In this document: in pieces, positions 1 through 9,207 of the stretch
Position numbering within the stretch: the first letter of the stretch is position 1
Layout of the letters: the number at the start of each line of letters is the position of its first letter
Origin: Lachnospiraceae bacterium
Lineage (GTDB): Bacteria; Bacillota; Clostridia; Lachnospirales; Lachnospiraceae
Direction: 5' to 3'
Assembly (NCBI GenBank): GCA_017557525.1
Contig: JAFYYN010000062.1
Span: 1-64,000, forward strand
Length of the DNA: 64,000 nucleotides
Program-made: the position numbers and the translations under genes
Notes under the pieces: model-generated
Databases searched by the model: none
Seen by the model: the letters and a program-made list of their open reading frames with translations, nothing else
What the model was told of the DNA's origin: nothing

Positions 1-35
1 GCTTTTAAACCCTCAAAAACTTCAAAAAATAACAT
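1..35 (-). CDS. polC: PolC-type DNA polymerase III alpha subunit, first codons only
   Basis: An ATG at 35-33 opens a frame that runs off the window edge; only MLFFEVFEGLK can be read. This resembles the usual clostridial PolC start (FFDVFPTLK-like). The ATG lies 19 bases after the ispG stop, and polC is the gene that normally follows ispG in Clostridia. The call rests on 11 residues plus conserved gene order, so it is tentative. Confidence 0.4.
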   Translation of the reverse strand, partial: MLFFEVFEGLK

Positions 36-54
36 ATTTCGTATCTTACCCCAA

Positions 55-1149
55 TTAACAATTCAATAGTTTAATAATTTCTTCCTTGAAAGCAGGCAGT
101 AATTCTGCTTCCGGTACCTTCTTGATTATCTCACCCTTTTTAAAGATTAGTCCTTCCCCTTTGCCCCCTGCAATACCAAGATCTGCATCTCTTGCTTCTC
201 CGGGACCGTTAACTACACAGCCCATAACTGCAATCTTAACAGGCTTTTCCTTATCTTTATTCCTATTGTTTTCGATTTCGTCAATAAGGTCCTGGACTTT
301 CTCAGCTAAACCGATAAGGTCAATATTAGTTCTGCCACATGTAGGGCATGAAACAAGATTGATCCCGCTCTTTCTTAAACCGAGACTTGAAAGGATGGAT
401 TTAGCAGCCCTAACCTCATATACAGGGTCACCTGTTAAAGATACACGTATGGTATCTCCTATGCCCTCGTAAAGAATAACGCCAATACCTACAGCTGATT
501 TAATACTGCCGTTTGAAACCAGACCGGTCTCTGTAATACCGACATGTAAAGGATATTTTGTCTGTTTCGAGATCAGTTCATGAGCCCTGATGGACATCAT
601 GACATCAGATGACTTAATACTGATCACTATATTATCAAAATCAAATTTCTCCAGTACGTCAACCTGCTTTAAAGCACTTTCAACAAGTGCCTCGGGAGTT
701 GTACCGCCGTATTTTGCAACAAGCTCTTTTTCAAGAGAGCCTCCATTTACACCGACACGGATAGGGATACCGTACTCTTTTGCAACTTGAACTACTTCAT
801 GTACCTTATCCTGAGATCCGATATTTCCGGGGTTAATCCTTACCTTGTCCGCACCGTTTTTGATTGCCTCGATAGCCAGCTTGTAATCAAAGTGAATATC
901 AGCAACCAGCGGGATATGGATACCCTTCTTTATCTCTGAGAATGCCTTAGCAGCCTCCATATGAGGTACCGCACATCTGATGATATCACATCCGGCAGCC
1001 TCTAAAGCATTTATCTGGGCAACAGTCGCAGCCACATCCTCAGTTTTGGTATTACACATTGACTGTATAGCTATAGGGTTATTGCCACCTATGGTGACGG
1101 AACCGATCTTTATTTCTTTTGAAGGGCGTCTTGTTATATTTATGTCCAT
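55..1149 (-). CDS. ispG: 4-hydroxy-3-methylbut-2-enyl diphosphate synthase
   Basis: IspG (GcpE) performs the penultimate step of the MEP isoprenoid pathway, reductively opening the cyclic diphosphate MEcPP to HMBPP with a [4Fe-4S] cluster in the cytoplasm. The 364-residue protein has the usual bacterial length: an N-terminal TIM-barrel domain (about 1-250), then the cluster domain with C268 and C271 in SCPTCGRT and C311 in MGCVVNGPGEA. It is last but one in the pyrH-to-polC operon. With dxr and rseP just upstream, two MEP enzymes are co-transcribed here. A palindromic repeat lies in the 57-base gap to rseP. Confidence 0.97.
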   Translation of the reverse strand: MDINITRRPSKEIKIGSVTIGGNNPIAIQSMCNTKTEDVAATVAQINALEAAGCDIIRCAVPHMEAAKAFSEIKKGIHIPLVADIHFDYKLAIEAIKNGADKVRINPGNIGSQDKVHEVVQVAKEYGIPIRVGVNGGSLEKELVAKYGGTTPEALVESALKQVDVLEKFDFDNIVISIKSSDVMMSIRAHELISKQTKYPLHVGITETGLVSNGSIKSAVGIGVILYEGIGDTIRVSLTGDPVYEVRAAKSILSSLGLRKSGINLVSCPTCGRTNIDLIGLAEKVQDLIDEIENNRNKDKEKPVKIAVMGCVVNGPGEARDADLGIAGGKGEGLIFKKGEIIKKVPEAELLPAFKEEIIKLLNC

Positions 1150-1177
1150 ATTTTTATTCCTTTTTATCCTTACAAAA

Positions 1178-1206
1178 TCATCAGTCAGCCTTCGGCTGAC
1201 AGTGTC
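1178..1206 (+). repeat. Dispersed palindromic element, family A, copy S9
   Basis: The core at 1184-1200 is a perfect 7-bp stem with a TTC loop (GTCAGCC/GGCTGAC), preceded by ATCATCA. It matches the CATCAGTC-hairpin half of the family also found at 18375, 20205, 45253, 48464, 50134 and 52995, but in the opposite orientation to those copies. It fills most of the ispG-rseP gap, with no T-run to make it a convincing terminator. Confidence 0.6.
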
Positions 1207-2580
1207 TTAGAAGAACACATACCTAATATCATTAAACAGTACAAGCACCATCAGTACGAGGAAAAATACCATACCGATTGCATGTACGAGACCTTCCTTT
1301 TCCTTGGGTACGGGCTTTCCTCTTACCAGCTCGATAATGATGAATATCAGTCTTCCGCCGTCAAGTGCAGGCAGAGGCAGTAAATTCATTACACCAAGGT
1401 TTGCTGAAAGAAGTATCGCAAAGTTTAAGAGATTCAGGAAAACATATAATATTCCGTCATCCTTTGATTCCTGGATGGTATTATCAAGCTCTGAAACAAT
1501 ACGTACAGGTCCGCCTACGTTATTAGCGAGGTTAAGCTGACCTGTAACAAGCTTTCCTAACGCTTTTATGGTAATGCTTATCTGCAGCTTTACCTCTAAG
1601 AATGAATACTTAAAAATCTGTAAAGGATTAGCACTTATCCTTGATTCATTATGATCAAAGTAAATTCCTACACTGTTGTCATAATATCTCGGCGATACAC
1701 AGCTTTCCGAAAACTCAGGCGTTAAAGTATATGTCTTAGGAGTACCCTTATGCTCAATCACCAAAGTCACTGCAGAGCCATCCATGGGATTTTCCGCAAG
1801 ATATTTTGACAACTCATTACCGGAAGCAACCGCTGTACCGTTGATAGAGGTGATCACGTCATCCATACGCACACCGGCATTCATCATAACGCCGCCATCC
1901 GTAAGCTCTGTGATCTTGCAAGGCTCATCAGTTGCTGCATATGTAAATCCAAGCAGATACTTTCTTACAATAAGAGGTGTTATAGTACCCTTGTATTTCT
2001 TTCCGTCTCTTTCAAAAACAACATCAAAAGGCTCTGTACCCATCTTATCAAGTACAAAATGATAAGTGAGCTCTCTTGATAATGAATAGGACTTTCCTTC
2101 ATATTCATCAATTATATCGCCAACCTGCATACCTGTTACGGTATCATTAGGATCGTCAACATTTGTGAATACGGTTGTTGCTGCCGGACTTCCATCCTTT
2201 ACGTTTACAACCATCGGAGAATCGTATCCGAGTATTGCAAGGATTATAGCAGCAAATACAAAGGCTAAGATAAAATTAAATATCGGGCCTGCGATGATGG
2301 TTGCAAATCTTGCCCAAGGTCCCTTTGTATTAAATGCCCCCTCTTCCTTACTGTCAGTATCCTCGCCAAGCATCTGACAAGCTCCGCCGATAAGGAAAAG
2401 CCTGAATGCATATACAGTGCCACCTTTGGTGAAACTAAATATCTTAGGTCCCATACCAAGCATGAATTCAGTAACCTTGATGCCGTTTTTCTTGGCAACA
2501 ACAAGGTGTCCTAATTCATGAAATATAATTATGACACTGAATAATAATATTCCAATTAAAATACTTACTACTGTGTTCAT
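1207..2580 (-). CDS. rseP: Site-2 intramembrane metalloprotease, RseP/RasP family
   Basis: A membrane zinc protease that cuts transmembrane segments of anti-sigma factors and signal-peptide remnants. The zinc site HELGH is at residues 21-25 in the first membrane helix, and the second half-site NLLPLPALDGGR lies near residue 395 in a C-terminal helix. A PDZ-like region fills roughly residues 130-290. At 457 residues it is somewhat longer than typical Firmicutes RasP, the extra length lying in the extracytoplasmic PDZ part. It sits in its conserved place between dxr and ispG. Confidence 0.95.
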   Translation of the reverse strand: MNTVVSILIGILLFSVIIIFHELGHLVVAKKNGIKVTEFMLGMGPKIFSFTKGGTVYAFRLFLIGGACQMLGEDTDSKEEGAFNTKGPWARFATIIAGPIFNFILAFVFAAIILAILGYDSPMVVNVKDGSPAATTVFTNVDDPNDTVTGMQVGDIIDEYEGKSYSLSRELTYHFVLDKMGTEPFDVVFERDGKKYKGTITPLIVRKYLLGFTYAATDEPCKITELTDGGVMMNAGVRMDDVITSINGTAVASGNELSKYLAENPMDGSAVTLVIEHKGTPKTYTLTPEFSESCVSPRYYDNSVGIYFDHNESRISANPLQIFKYSFLEVKLQISITIKALGKLVTGQLNLANNVGGPVRIVSELDNTIQESKDDGILYVFLNLLNFAILLSANLGVMNLLPLPALDGGRLIFIIIELVRGKPVPKEKEGLVHAIGMVFFLVLMVLVLFNDIRYVFF

Positions 2581-2650
2581 GAAATGTTTCCTTAATTTTC
2601 TATTGTTTCTTTAGCTTTGTTTATTTGGATATTCCAATAAAAATGCTAAA

Positions 2651-3841
2651 TTATTTGCTTTTTATTGATATATATATCTCAGAATTACTTACTGCCTCTT
2701 CCTCTGCACCAAGTATCTCATCCAGTGTAGGCTCAGCTATATTCTTATGATTAGCCATACAATATTCAATGATATCGTAAATCTGTGTGAATTCGATCTC
2801 ATCCTTCAGGAATCTGCCTACAGCATACTCATTTGCAGCATTAAATACCGTACAGATGCTTCCGCCCTGCTTAGCTGCCTCAATACCAAATTTGAGTCCT
2901 TTAAAGGTATCATAATCGGGCTTGGCAAATTCTATTTTAGCAAGCTCAAACAGATCAACCCTGCCGCAGTCAAGAGGAACTCTCTCCGGGTAATAAAGAG
3001 CATACTGTATGGGAAGTCGCATGTCGGGTACGCCTATCTGGGCAACAATAGACCCATCCACAAACTGTACTGCCGAATGGATAATGCTCTTAGGCTGTAT
3101 AACAACCTGGATCTTGTCAACATCTGTTGAAAACAGCCATTTGGCCTCCATAACCTCTAATGCCTTATTAACTAAGGTTGCAGAGTCAATGGTTATCTTG
3201 TTTCCCATATCCCAGTTAGGGTGCTTTAAAGCATCAGCCTTTGTCTTGGTCGCTAATTCTTTATAGCTTAAGCCCCTGAATGGTCCGCCCGAACAGGTAA
3301 GCAGTATCTTTTCAACTACAGGGCTGCCATCCCATGTGGAATAATCACCGTTAGGCCCGTATTTTCCCTGTAAACACTGGAAAATAGCTGAATGTTCGCT
3401 GTCTATAGGGAAAAGCTTTACCTTTTTATCCTTTACAGCTTTCATTATTATATGCCCGGCGGTAACAAGAGTCTCTTTATTGGCCAAGGCTACATCACTT
3501 CCGGCATTTATGGCGGCTAAGGTAGGCTTGATACCAATCATACCAACCATAGCGGTTACAGTAAGGTCGTTGCTGCTGTCTCCCGCTATTTCAAGAAGTC
3601 CTTCCATTCCTGAAAGGACCTCTGTAGAGCTGTTTTTTAGGCGTTTTGATAATATCTCTGCTTTATCTTTATCATAAACACAGACCTTTTGTGGCTTAAA
3701 CTCTTCTATCTGTTGTTCTAATTCATTGATTTTCCCTCTGACAGCTAGCGAAGTAATCTTAAAACCGCCATGCCTTTTTATGATATCGATAGTCTGTTTA
3801 CCGATAGAACCGGTAGAACCTAATAAACATAAATTCTTCAT
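2651..3841 (-). CDS. dxr: 1-deoxy-D-xylulose 5-phosphate reductoisomerase
   Basis: Dxr makes MEP from DXP with NADPH, the committed step of the MEP pathway. The 396-residue product begins MKNLCLLGSTGSIGKQT, with the NADPH-binding loop GSTGSIG at 8-14, then the NKETLV, DSEHSAIFQCL and SGGPFR active-site segments. The frame stays open 30 codons further upstream, but that stretch reads as Arg/Trp runs because it is the shifted frame of the neighbour's Gly-rich tail. The start at 3841 shares a base with the upstream stop (TGATG), so translation is probably coupled to the TPM-domain gene. Confidence 0.96.
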   Translation of the reverse strand: MKNLCLLGSTGSIGKQTIDIIKRHGGFKITSLAVRGKINELEQQIEEFKPQKVCVYDKDKAEILSKRLKNSSTEVLSGMEGLLEIAGDSSNDLTVTAMVGMIGIKPTLAAINAGSDVALANKETLVTAGHIIMKAVKDKKVKLFPIDSEHSAIFQCLQGKYGPNGDYSTWDGSPVVEKILLTCSGGPFRGLSYKELATKTKADALKHPNWDMGNKITIDSATLVNKALEVMEAKWLFSTDVDKIQVVIQPKSIIHSAVQFVDGSIVAQIGVPDMRLPIQYALYYPERVPLDCGRVDLFELAKIEFAKPDYDTFKGLKFGIEAAKQGGSICTVFNAANEYAVGRFLKDEIEFTQIYDIIEYCMANHKNIAEPTLDEILGAEEEAVSNSEIYISIKSK

Positions 3842-5145
3842 CAGAATCTGTGTCCTCCTCCACCATGGCTGCCACCACCGCCACCGCCGCCGCTTCTGCC
3901 TCCGCCGCTGCTTCCGCTGCTTCTCGGACAATAAGTTTTAGTGGTTCCTGTAACAATATCACGAGGATTATTTGCTGTAAAATTTATAGCTGCATATTTA
4001 AGAAGTTCATCATCCGAAGGAGTTCCAACCTTTGATTTACTCATTGCAACCAGATACATGATAACAAAACCGCATACAAAGGCGATAAAAAGGTTACTTA
4101 CAACCTTCATCGGCTCTGCTATGGCCATGCCATTAAGCACCTTGCCAATCTGCTCTAAAGCAGTCATGGAGCACTGGTAATAATCTTTATCCGAAGCGTA
4201 ATCATATACATTATCAGTTATGGAATCGCATTTGCCGTTTGTCAGGTTGTTACGTATCTGATTTCCATATGTATCAATATAGATATAACGAGTAGCCATA
4301 TCGACAATGAAAATAACACAGTTACTTCCACTGCTATATCGGTTGAAATAATCCTTGCAAAGACTTGCAGTCGCACTTTGCGAATCACCATACGGATTAT
4401 GATCCGCTGTAACCACGAAAATATCACCAAATTCAGTATACTTATAGGCTTCATCAAGTAATGAAGTCTTCTCGGTCTGTGAAAGAAGTCCGGCGTCATC
4501 AAATACTCCGGCATTAAAACCACTCACCGTATTTTTCTTTGTTAAAGGAGTTGATGTCGTCCCTGTCGTAGCAGTTGAACTTCCGGTTTTTGTACCATTA
4601 TTTGCATTTTCCGAAAAACCTTCAAAATAATACCCGTATATTTGCTCGATGCCTGAAAGAAAACAGTTATAATAATCCTTTTCTGTGGTATATTTCGCGA
4701 TGTTATTTACTATTACGCCACGTTGTTCTGTATTAATTTTCTCAGATACGTTACCGTATGCATCAATCCTCACATAACCGGCATATAAATCAAGCATAAG
4801 AATGATACAACTATCCGAATCACAAAATTCTTCGTGTATTGCATCACAATAATCCTTAGTAGAGGTATCACTGTCACCATAAGGATTTTCTTTAGTAGTA
4901 ACAATATAAATATCAGTATAATCAGTTAACTTGAAATATGCATTTTCAAGAATTTTATCAGCTTCATCTTCAGTCAAAAGCTCAGCGTCGTCATATACCC
5001 ATGCTTCATAGTTTGAAAATGTATTCTCATTATAAACATTGTAAGCTTCAGCCTTAACTTTAATCGGTGATATAACAGTTGCTAAGGCAATAACAATAAT
5101 CAGAACATATGCAGATATTTTTTTAATATTATTAAACTCTCGCAC
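3841..5145 (-). CDS. Secreted or membrane-anchored protein with two TPM domains (YdjH/YgcG type)
   Basis: An N-terminal signal or anchor segment (SAYVLIIVIALATVI) is followed by two tandem TPM (DUF477) domains, each opening V-Y/F-D-D-A-E/G-L-L, then a membrane helix near residue 350 and a Gly/Ser/His tail (RSGGGGGGGSHGGGGHRF). This is the layout of YgcG/YdjH proteins, whose TPM domain lies outside the membrane. Start choice: the AGGAGG at 5159-5154 is only 2 bases from the ATG at 5151 but 8 from the GTG at 5145, so GTG 5145 is preferred. It overlaps the zinc-ribbon gene upstream by 14 bases and dxr downstream by one. Function is unknown; YdjH in Bacillus belongs to an envelope-stress operon. 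Confidence 0.75.
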   Translation of the reverse strand: MREFNNIKKISAYVLIIVIALATVISPIKVKAEAYNVYNENTFSNYEAWVYDDAELLTEDEADKILENAYFKLTDYTDIYIVTTKENPYGDSDTSTKDYCDAIHEEFCDSDSCIILMLDLYAGYVRIDAYGNVSEKINTEQRGVIVNNIAKYTTEKDYYNCFLSGIEQIYGYYFEGFSENANNGTKTGSSTATTGTTSTPLTKKNTVSGFNAGVFDDAGLLSQTEKTSLLDEAYKYTEFGDIFVVTADHNPYGDSQSATASLCKDYFNRYSSGSNCVIFIVDMATRYIYIDTYGNQIRNNLTNGKCDSITDNVYDYASDKDYYQCSMTALEQIGKVLNGMAIAEPMKVVSNLFIAFVCGFVIMYLVAMSKSKVGTPSDDELLKYAAINFTANNPRDIVTGTTKTYCPRSSGSSGGGRSGGGGGGGSHGGGGHRF

Positions 5146-6751
5146 TGTCATCACCTCCTGTCCTGTTAAACTGAGGCAGTTTTCTTGTGGTAAGCTGGTT
5201 GTAACGAATTACAATCCTTACGATAAGCCAGACTGTATAAGCCATAACGAAAATTGCGGCTCCATAGAACCATAAGTCTGATACAAGGCCAACCATTAAT
5301 TCCAGGAAAATAACAAAACCTGCAACACAGGTCGGGATCCAAGCATAACTCTTATGCTTCAGCTGTTTTATCTGCTGATCCTTTAGTTTTTGTTTTTTTG
5401 CAATATTATTGGCTAATGGATCTGCCGCGCCTTTATTCTTATTTACATTAACAAGTCCTTTGTCATCTTCTCCAAGTTCACGTTTAACAATGGCGGTTTC
5501 ATTTGAAGAATATATTCCGGCCATTATCAGAGAAACTACTGTAGCGCCAACAAGTGCCCATAAAGGCGTGATTGTAAGATTAAGAAGGAAATTCAGCAGG
5601 GCAAATAAACCAAGTGAAAGAATGGTTGCGGCTATAGCATATTTCTTTACATCAATAGGCACATCACCAACAACTTTTCCGGTCTGTCCATTTACAACGG
5701 TATACGAGACTCTCTCTTCGCCCTTATGTTTTGAACGTATGCTCATGAACCAAACAGGAAGCATCGTAAGGTATTTACCGTCTACATGAGGTCTCAACTT
5801 CTCAACATTAGAGGTATCATTCAGACCGTATTTACCAAACCCGGGTATCTTCTTGAACTTTTTATATGCGTCACGCGCGATAAGGCTTGTAGCGTCCGTC
5901 TGATAAACGCTGTCCTCTACATCACTAGTGTCTGCATAGAAACCACTTAAGAAAGAAGGAGTGAACTTCTGTTGTTCCTGATGGTTAAAAGGCGAAATGC
6001 CCTGACTTAGATTATCCGCGAAACTGCTGGAGGCATCATATGATACATTATTGTAAACCATATCAATATCTGCAGAAAGCGCATGGTTTTCGGTATATTT
6101 ATAATCTCCACGGTAATATGTCCTGGTAGCTCCGCATGTGACATTATCATGCTTGGAAGTGCCGTATGTCCAGAAAGGCATATAAATACCACGGAAGCTA
6201 TCAATACATTTTTCACTTTTCATTTCACTTGGTGCAAAGATTGCACTCTTCATGAAAGAACCATAATTTGACATACAGTCTTTTTTGGTCTTTTTGAAAG
6301 GAATAATATATTGTGGACGTCTGGCCCTGGAAATCCTCCTGTCAAGAATTGTCGAAGCTCCACAAAAACTACAGAATGCTGCAGCCTCAGTATCTTCGGT
6401 GATAATCTCACCGCCACACTGAGGACACCTGAAGGTAGATACCTCATAATAATCCTCGAGATCCTTACCTGCTTCACGCAGTACCTGTTCAGCGGGCTTT
6501 GCAAGGCTCTGGCCGCAGAAACCGCATACAGTCTCGTTATTTTCTCTTTTTCCGCCGCAGCCGGGACATGTATCATAGTATTCGACATTTAATCCGGCAG
6601 CACCTTCCTTGATATATTTATCGCCTTCTTCTGCGTCTCTTTCTTTTACAACCGAATACGGATCAACTACATTGTTACAGAAATCACAGTAAAGCGCCTG
6701 TTTTTCAATGTTAAATTTCAAATTTCCCGAACAATTCGGACAAGCGTACAT
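5132..6751 (-). CDS. Zinc-ribbon membrane protein, YdjG-like (large paralogue)
   Basis: Three CxxC...CxxC zinc ribbons occupy the first 130 or so residues (C4/C7/C22/C25; then CPGCGG...CGFC; then CPQCGG...CSFC). A conserved soluble region follows (GIYMPFWTYG ... MLPVWFMSIR ... NGQTGKVVG) and about four C-terminal membrane helices. The 360-residue protein at 11597 shares the same core segments, so the two are paralogues. The gene lies between cdsA and dxr, where other Firmicutes have nothing, and overlaps the TPM gene. In Bacillus a zinc-ribbon protein (YdjG), a TPM protein (YdjH) and an SPFH protein (YdjI) share an operon with pspA. Function here is inferred only. Confidence 0.7.
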   Translation of the reverse strand: MYACPNCSGNLKFNIEKQALYCDFCNNVVDPYSVVKERDAEEGDKYIKEGAAGLNVEYYDTCPGCGGKRENNETVCGFCGQSLAKPAEQVLREAGKDLEDYYEVSTFRCPQCGGEIITEDTEAAAFCSFCGASTILDRRISRARRPQYIIPFKKTKKDCMSNYGSFMKSAIFAPSEMKSEKCIDSFRGIYMPFWTYGTSKHDNVTCGATRTYYRGDYKYTENHALSADIDMVYNNVSYDASSSFADNLSQGISPFNHQEQQKFTPSFLSGFYADTSDVEDSVYQTDATSLIARDAYKKFKKIPGFGKYGLNDTSNVEKLRPHVDGKYLTMLPVWFMSIRSKHKGEERVSYTVVNGQTGKVVGDVPIDVKKYAIAATILSLGLFALLNFLLNLTITPLWALVGATVVSLIMAGIYSSNETAIVKRELGEDDKGLVNVNKNKGAADPLANNIAKKQKLKDQQIKQLKHKSYAWIPTCVAGFVIFLELMVGLVSDLWFYGAAIFVMAYTVWLIVRIVIRYNQLTTRKLPQFNRTGGDDSARV

Positions 6752-6772
6752 TGATGATCCTCCTTTCTTTAT

Positions 6773-6792
6773 TGGCTTCCCCTTGAGGGAAA
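6773..6792. repeat. Short palindrome CTTCCCCTTGAGGGAA, family A second-hairpin copy (S8)
   Basis: The palindrome lies in the 48-base gap between the zinc-ribbon gene start and the cdsA stop. It matches the second hairpin of the family A elements at 31452 and 48464. It is a partial copy without the CATCAGTC half. Confidence 0.45.
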
Positions 6793-6799
6793 GATCGAA

Positions 6800-7672
6800 T
6801 TAAGATAACGAAAAGTATAGTAAGTAATATACTATCGGAGCTATGAAGATAACACTGTCAAACCTGTCAAGTATCCCTCCGTGACCGGGGATAAGTGTTC
6901 CATAGTCCTTGATCTTCTTATTTCTCTTGATCGCTGAAGCAGCCATATCACCTATCTGTGAAACTACCGATCCTATAGCACCTACAAGAGCAAATACAAG
7001 TATCGGATTACTAAAGGCTGTCTCAAGCTGTGACTTAAAGATTATGGCATAAATAACTCCGATAAGAGCTGCACCTACAATACCGCCGATAAGGCCTTCG
7101 AGTGATTTCTTGGGACTAAGCTTAGGTGCAATCTTAGTCTTTCCAAGCTTTCGACCAACAACATAGGCCATCGTATCGCTACCCCAGGAACCGATGAAGA
7201 TAAGCCATACGGAATATGCCCCACAGTCCATCTCTCTAACCTTAAAGATATATGAGAGACATACTGCCACATAGAAGAAACCGAAGAAAACCATCGTTAC
7301 CTGCTCTGAGTTATACTTAGGGAATGTAAGCACATAAACTGCAAGTATGACTACCAGAAGTATTGCTACAAACAGAGGAAAAAATACAGGCTTTATTGCT
7401 TTAAGCCATGCTTCCTTGTACTTGAGCAGTTCTGTAAGCAGTAAGTACAGATAATATAACCCGGCAAATATGTACCCTACTGCACCAAGACCTGATTTGT
7501 TTACTCCTACAACTCTAAACAGCTCCATGAGTCCTATCATAGTGATAAGCACCAGTATTGAAAAAAGGACGTAGCCACCAAACACCATAGCTGCGATTGC
7601 AACAGCCATCAGGATAATAGAGCTCCTTAACCTTATCATAAACGAATTATCGTTGTTTATATCCTTACCCAT
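6800..7672 (-). CDS. cdsA: Phosphatidate cytidylyltransferase
   Basis: CdsA makes CDP-diacylglycerol from phosphatidic acid and CTP, the branch point to all phospholipids, in the cytoplasmic membrane. The 290-residue protein is almost entirely membrane helices and ends with the family signature: AIKRNKKIKDYG followed by IPGHGGILDRFDS. The start is 2 bases after the uppS stop, the usual tight uppS-cdsA arrangement. Downstream, the normal next gene dxr is displaced by the zinc-ribbon and TPM genes. Confidence 0.96.
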   Translation of the reverse strand: MGKDINNDNSFMIRLRSSIILMAVAIAAMVFGGYVLFSILVLITMIGLMELFRVVGVNKSGLGAVGYIFAGLYYLYLLLTELLKYKEAWLKAIKPVFFPLFVAILLVVILAVYVLTFPKYNSEQVTMVFFGFFYVAVCLSYIFKVREMDCGAYSVWLIFIGSWGSDTMAYVVGRKLGKTKIAPKLSPKKSLEGLIGGIVGAALIGVIYAIIFKSQLETAFSNPILVFALVGAIGSVVSQIGDMAASAIKRNKKIKDYGTLIPGHGGILDRFDSVIFIAPIVYYLLYFSLS

Positions 7673-7674
7673 TT

Positions 7675-8400
7675 TTAAGATTTCCTTCCACCGTAACGAC
7701 GGTCACGGTTTGCATAATATTCAAGTGCCTTTTCAAGCTCTTTTTTATCAAAGTCAGGCCAGTATACATCTGTGAAATACATCTCGGTATATGCCAATTG
7801 CCACAGCATAAAATTAGAAATCCTAAGCTCTCCGCTGGTCCTGATCAGTAAATCCGGATCAGGTATATCGGCAGTATCAAGATAATTCTTAAATGATTCC
7901 TCTGAAATATCTGCCGGAGATAACTTACCTTCCTTGCACTCCTCGGCAATTTTCCTGGTAGCTCTGATTATCTCATCACGCCCGCCGTAGTTTAATGCAA
8001 CCTGGAACTGAAGCCCATCAAACTGTTTTGAATACTCTTCAAGACTGATAATGGTTTCCTGCAAATCCTTCGACAGTCTGCTTATATCACCTATTATTCG
8101 GACACGCATATTGTTTTTGAGACATTTCTCTTTACAGCCTTCGAGATACTGTTTTAACAACTTCATAAGAGTGCTGACTTCATCATCGGATCGTGTCCAG
8201 TTTTCAGTTGAGAAAGCATATACTGTTAGGTACTTTACGCCCAGGTCCCAGGCAGCCTTACAAGTCGGCTCAACATTGTTTGCTCCGGCCGAATGTCCCA
8301 TAGCCCTGGGAAGCAGTCTCTTTTTAGCCCAACGGCCGTTACCGTCCATGATTATCCCTACATGAGTCGGGATTTTCTTGATTTCTTCTTTTTTTGCCAA
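7675..8400 (-). CDS. uppS: Isoprenyl (undecaprenyl) diphosphate synthase
   Basis: UppS adds cis-isoprene units to farnesyl diphosphate to give the C55 carrier lipid for peptidoglycan. The 241-residue cytosolic enzyme shows the diphosphate-binding motif MDGNGRWA (D and R essential), the RTSGELRISNFMLWQ segment and the C-terminal YFTDVYWPDF block. It lies between frr and cdsA in the standard order, and the MEP enzymes of the same operon feed it. Confidence 0.97.
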   Translation of the reverse strand: MAKKEEIKKIPTHVGIIMDGNGRWAKKRLLPRAMGHSAGANNVEPTCKAAWDLGVKYLTVYAFSTENWTRSDDEVSTLMKLLKQYLEGCKEKCLKNNMRVRIIGDISRLSKDLQETIISLEEYSKQFDGLQFQVALNYGGRDEIIRATRKIAEECKEGKLSPADISEESFKNYLDTADIPDPDLLIRTSGELRISNFMLWQLAYTEMYFTDVYWPDFDKKELEKALEYYANRDRRYGGRKS

Positions 8401-8425
8401 TTTTAACTCCTATATTACAATACAA

Positions 8426-8454
8426 GACACAGAAGAGACGGACTCCTCTGTGTC
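8426..8454. other. 12-bp hairpin in the frr-uppS gap
   Basis: GACACAGAAGAG at 8426-8437 pairs with CTCCTCTGTGTC at 8443-8454 with one mismatch and a 5-base loop. Read on the minus strand it is followed by TTGTATTG, too few Ts for a strong terminator. It may be an RNA-processing or partial attenuation site within the operon. Confidence 0.5.
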
Positions 8455-8496
8455 CTAAAAATTTAATATGATATCCTTATTTTAAAGACTAAATGA

Positions 8497-9051
8497 TTAT
8501 ACGGTCATGATTTCCTTAGTCTTCTCATCAGAAAGCTTATCGCATTTGTCGCAGTATTTTTCGGTCATTTTGTTGATCTCATCTTCGATTTGCTTCTGAA
8601 CATCCTCGGAAATCTCACTTGACTTGCCAAGCTTCTTGATAGCTTCGTTAGCATCACGGCGTACATTTCTTACGGCTACTTTGGCATTCTCGCCCTTCTT
8701 CTTGATATCCTTAGCGAGTTCCTTACGTCTGTCCTCTGTAAGCTCAGGGAATACAAGACGGATAACACGACCGTCATCGGTAGGCGTGATACCTAAATCT
8801 GATGCAAGGATAGCCTTGCTGATCTCTTTAACCATCTTGGCTTCCCAAGGCTGGATCTGGATAATCCTTGCCTCAGGTACAGAAATATTTGCAACAGCAT
8901 TAAGACCTGAAGGAGTCCCGTAGTAATCAACCTTAATCTTGTCTAAAAGATGGGGGTTGGCACGACCTGCTCTTATTGAAGCATAGTCTTCCTCAAGAAA
9001 CTCGATAGTCTTCTGCATCTTTTCATCGTAAACCTTAATTCTTTCATCCAT
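8497..9051 (-). CDS. frr: Ribosome recycling factor
   Basis: RRF splits the post-termination ribosome together with EF-G. The 184-residue protein has the normal length and three-helix-bundle sequence, with IRAGRANPHLLDKIKVDYYG near the N terminus and the DRRKELAKDIKKKGENAKVAVRN segment split by its usual KK. It sits between pyrH and uppS as in most Firmicutes, preceded by an AGGAGGT-type site. Confidence 0.97.
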   Translation of the reverse strand: MDERIKVYDEKMQKTIEFLEEDYASIRAGRANPHLLDKIKVDYYGTPSGLNAVANISVPEARIIQIQPWEAKMVKEISKAILASDLGITPTDDGRVIRLVFPELTEDRRKELAKDIKKKGENAKVAVRNVRRDANEAIKKLGKSSEISEDVQKQIEDEINKMTEKYCDKCDKLSDEKTKEIMTV

Positions 9052-9207
9052 TGTAATACCTACCTCCTATAAATTCATGATATAATAATACCAAAGATTG
9101 TCTCTTAATTCAAGATTTTTCTGTTATTATTCGTTCATCTTTACTCTTTCTTTAGTCTTGTTTTGAATGGAACGAATAGCAATATTGAACAAAGAACATG
9201 CACCTTA

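Noticed and set aside
3842..3931. N-terminal Arg/Trp-rich extension of Dxr
   Set aside because: It is the shifted reading of the TPM protein's Gly-rich tail; the conserved Dxr start and the TGATG coupling at 3841 fit better.
8426..8454. Strong terminator between frr and uppS
   Set aside because: The stem is good but lacks a T-run on the minus strand, and the genes are normally co-transcribed.
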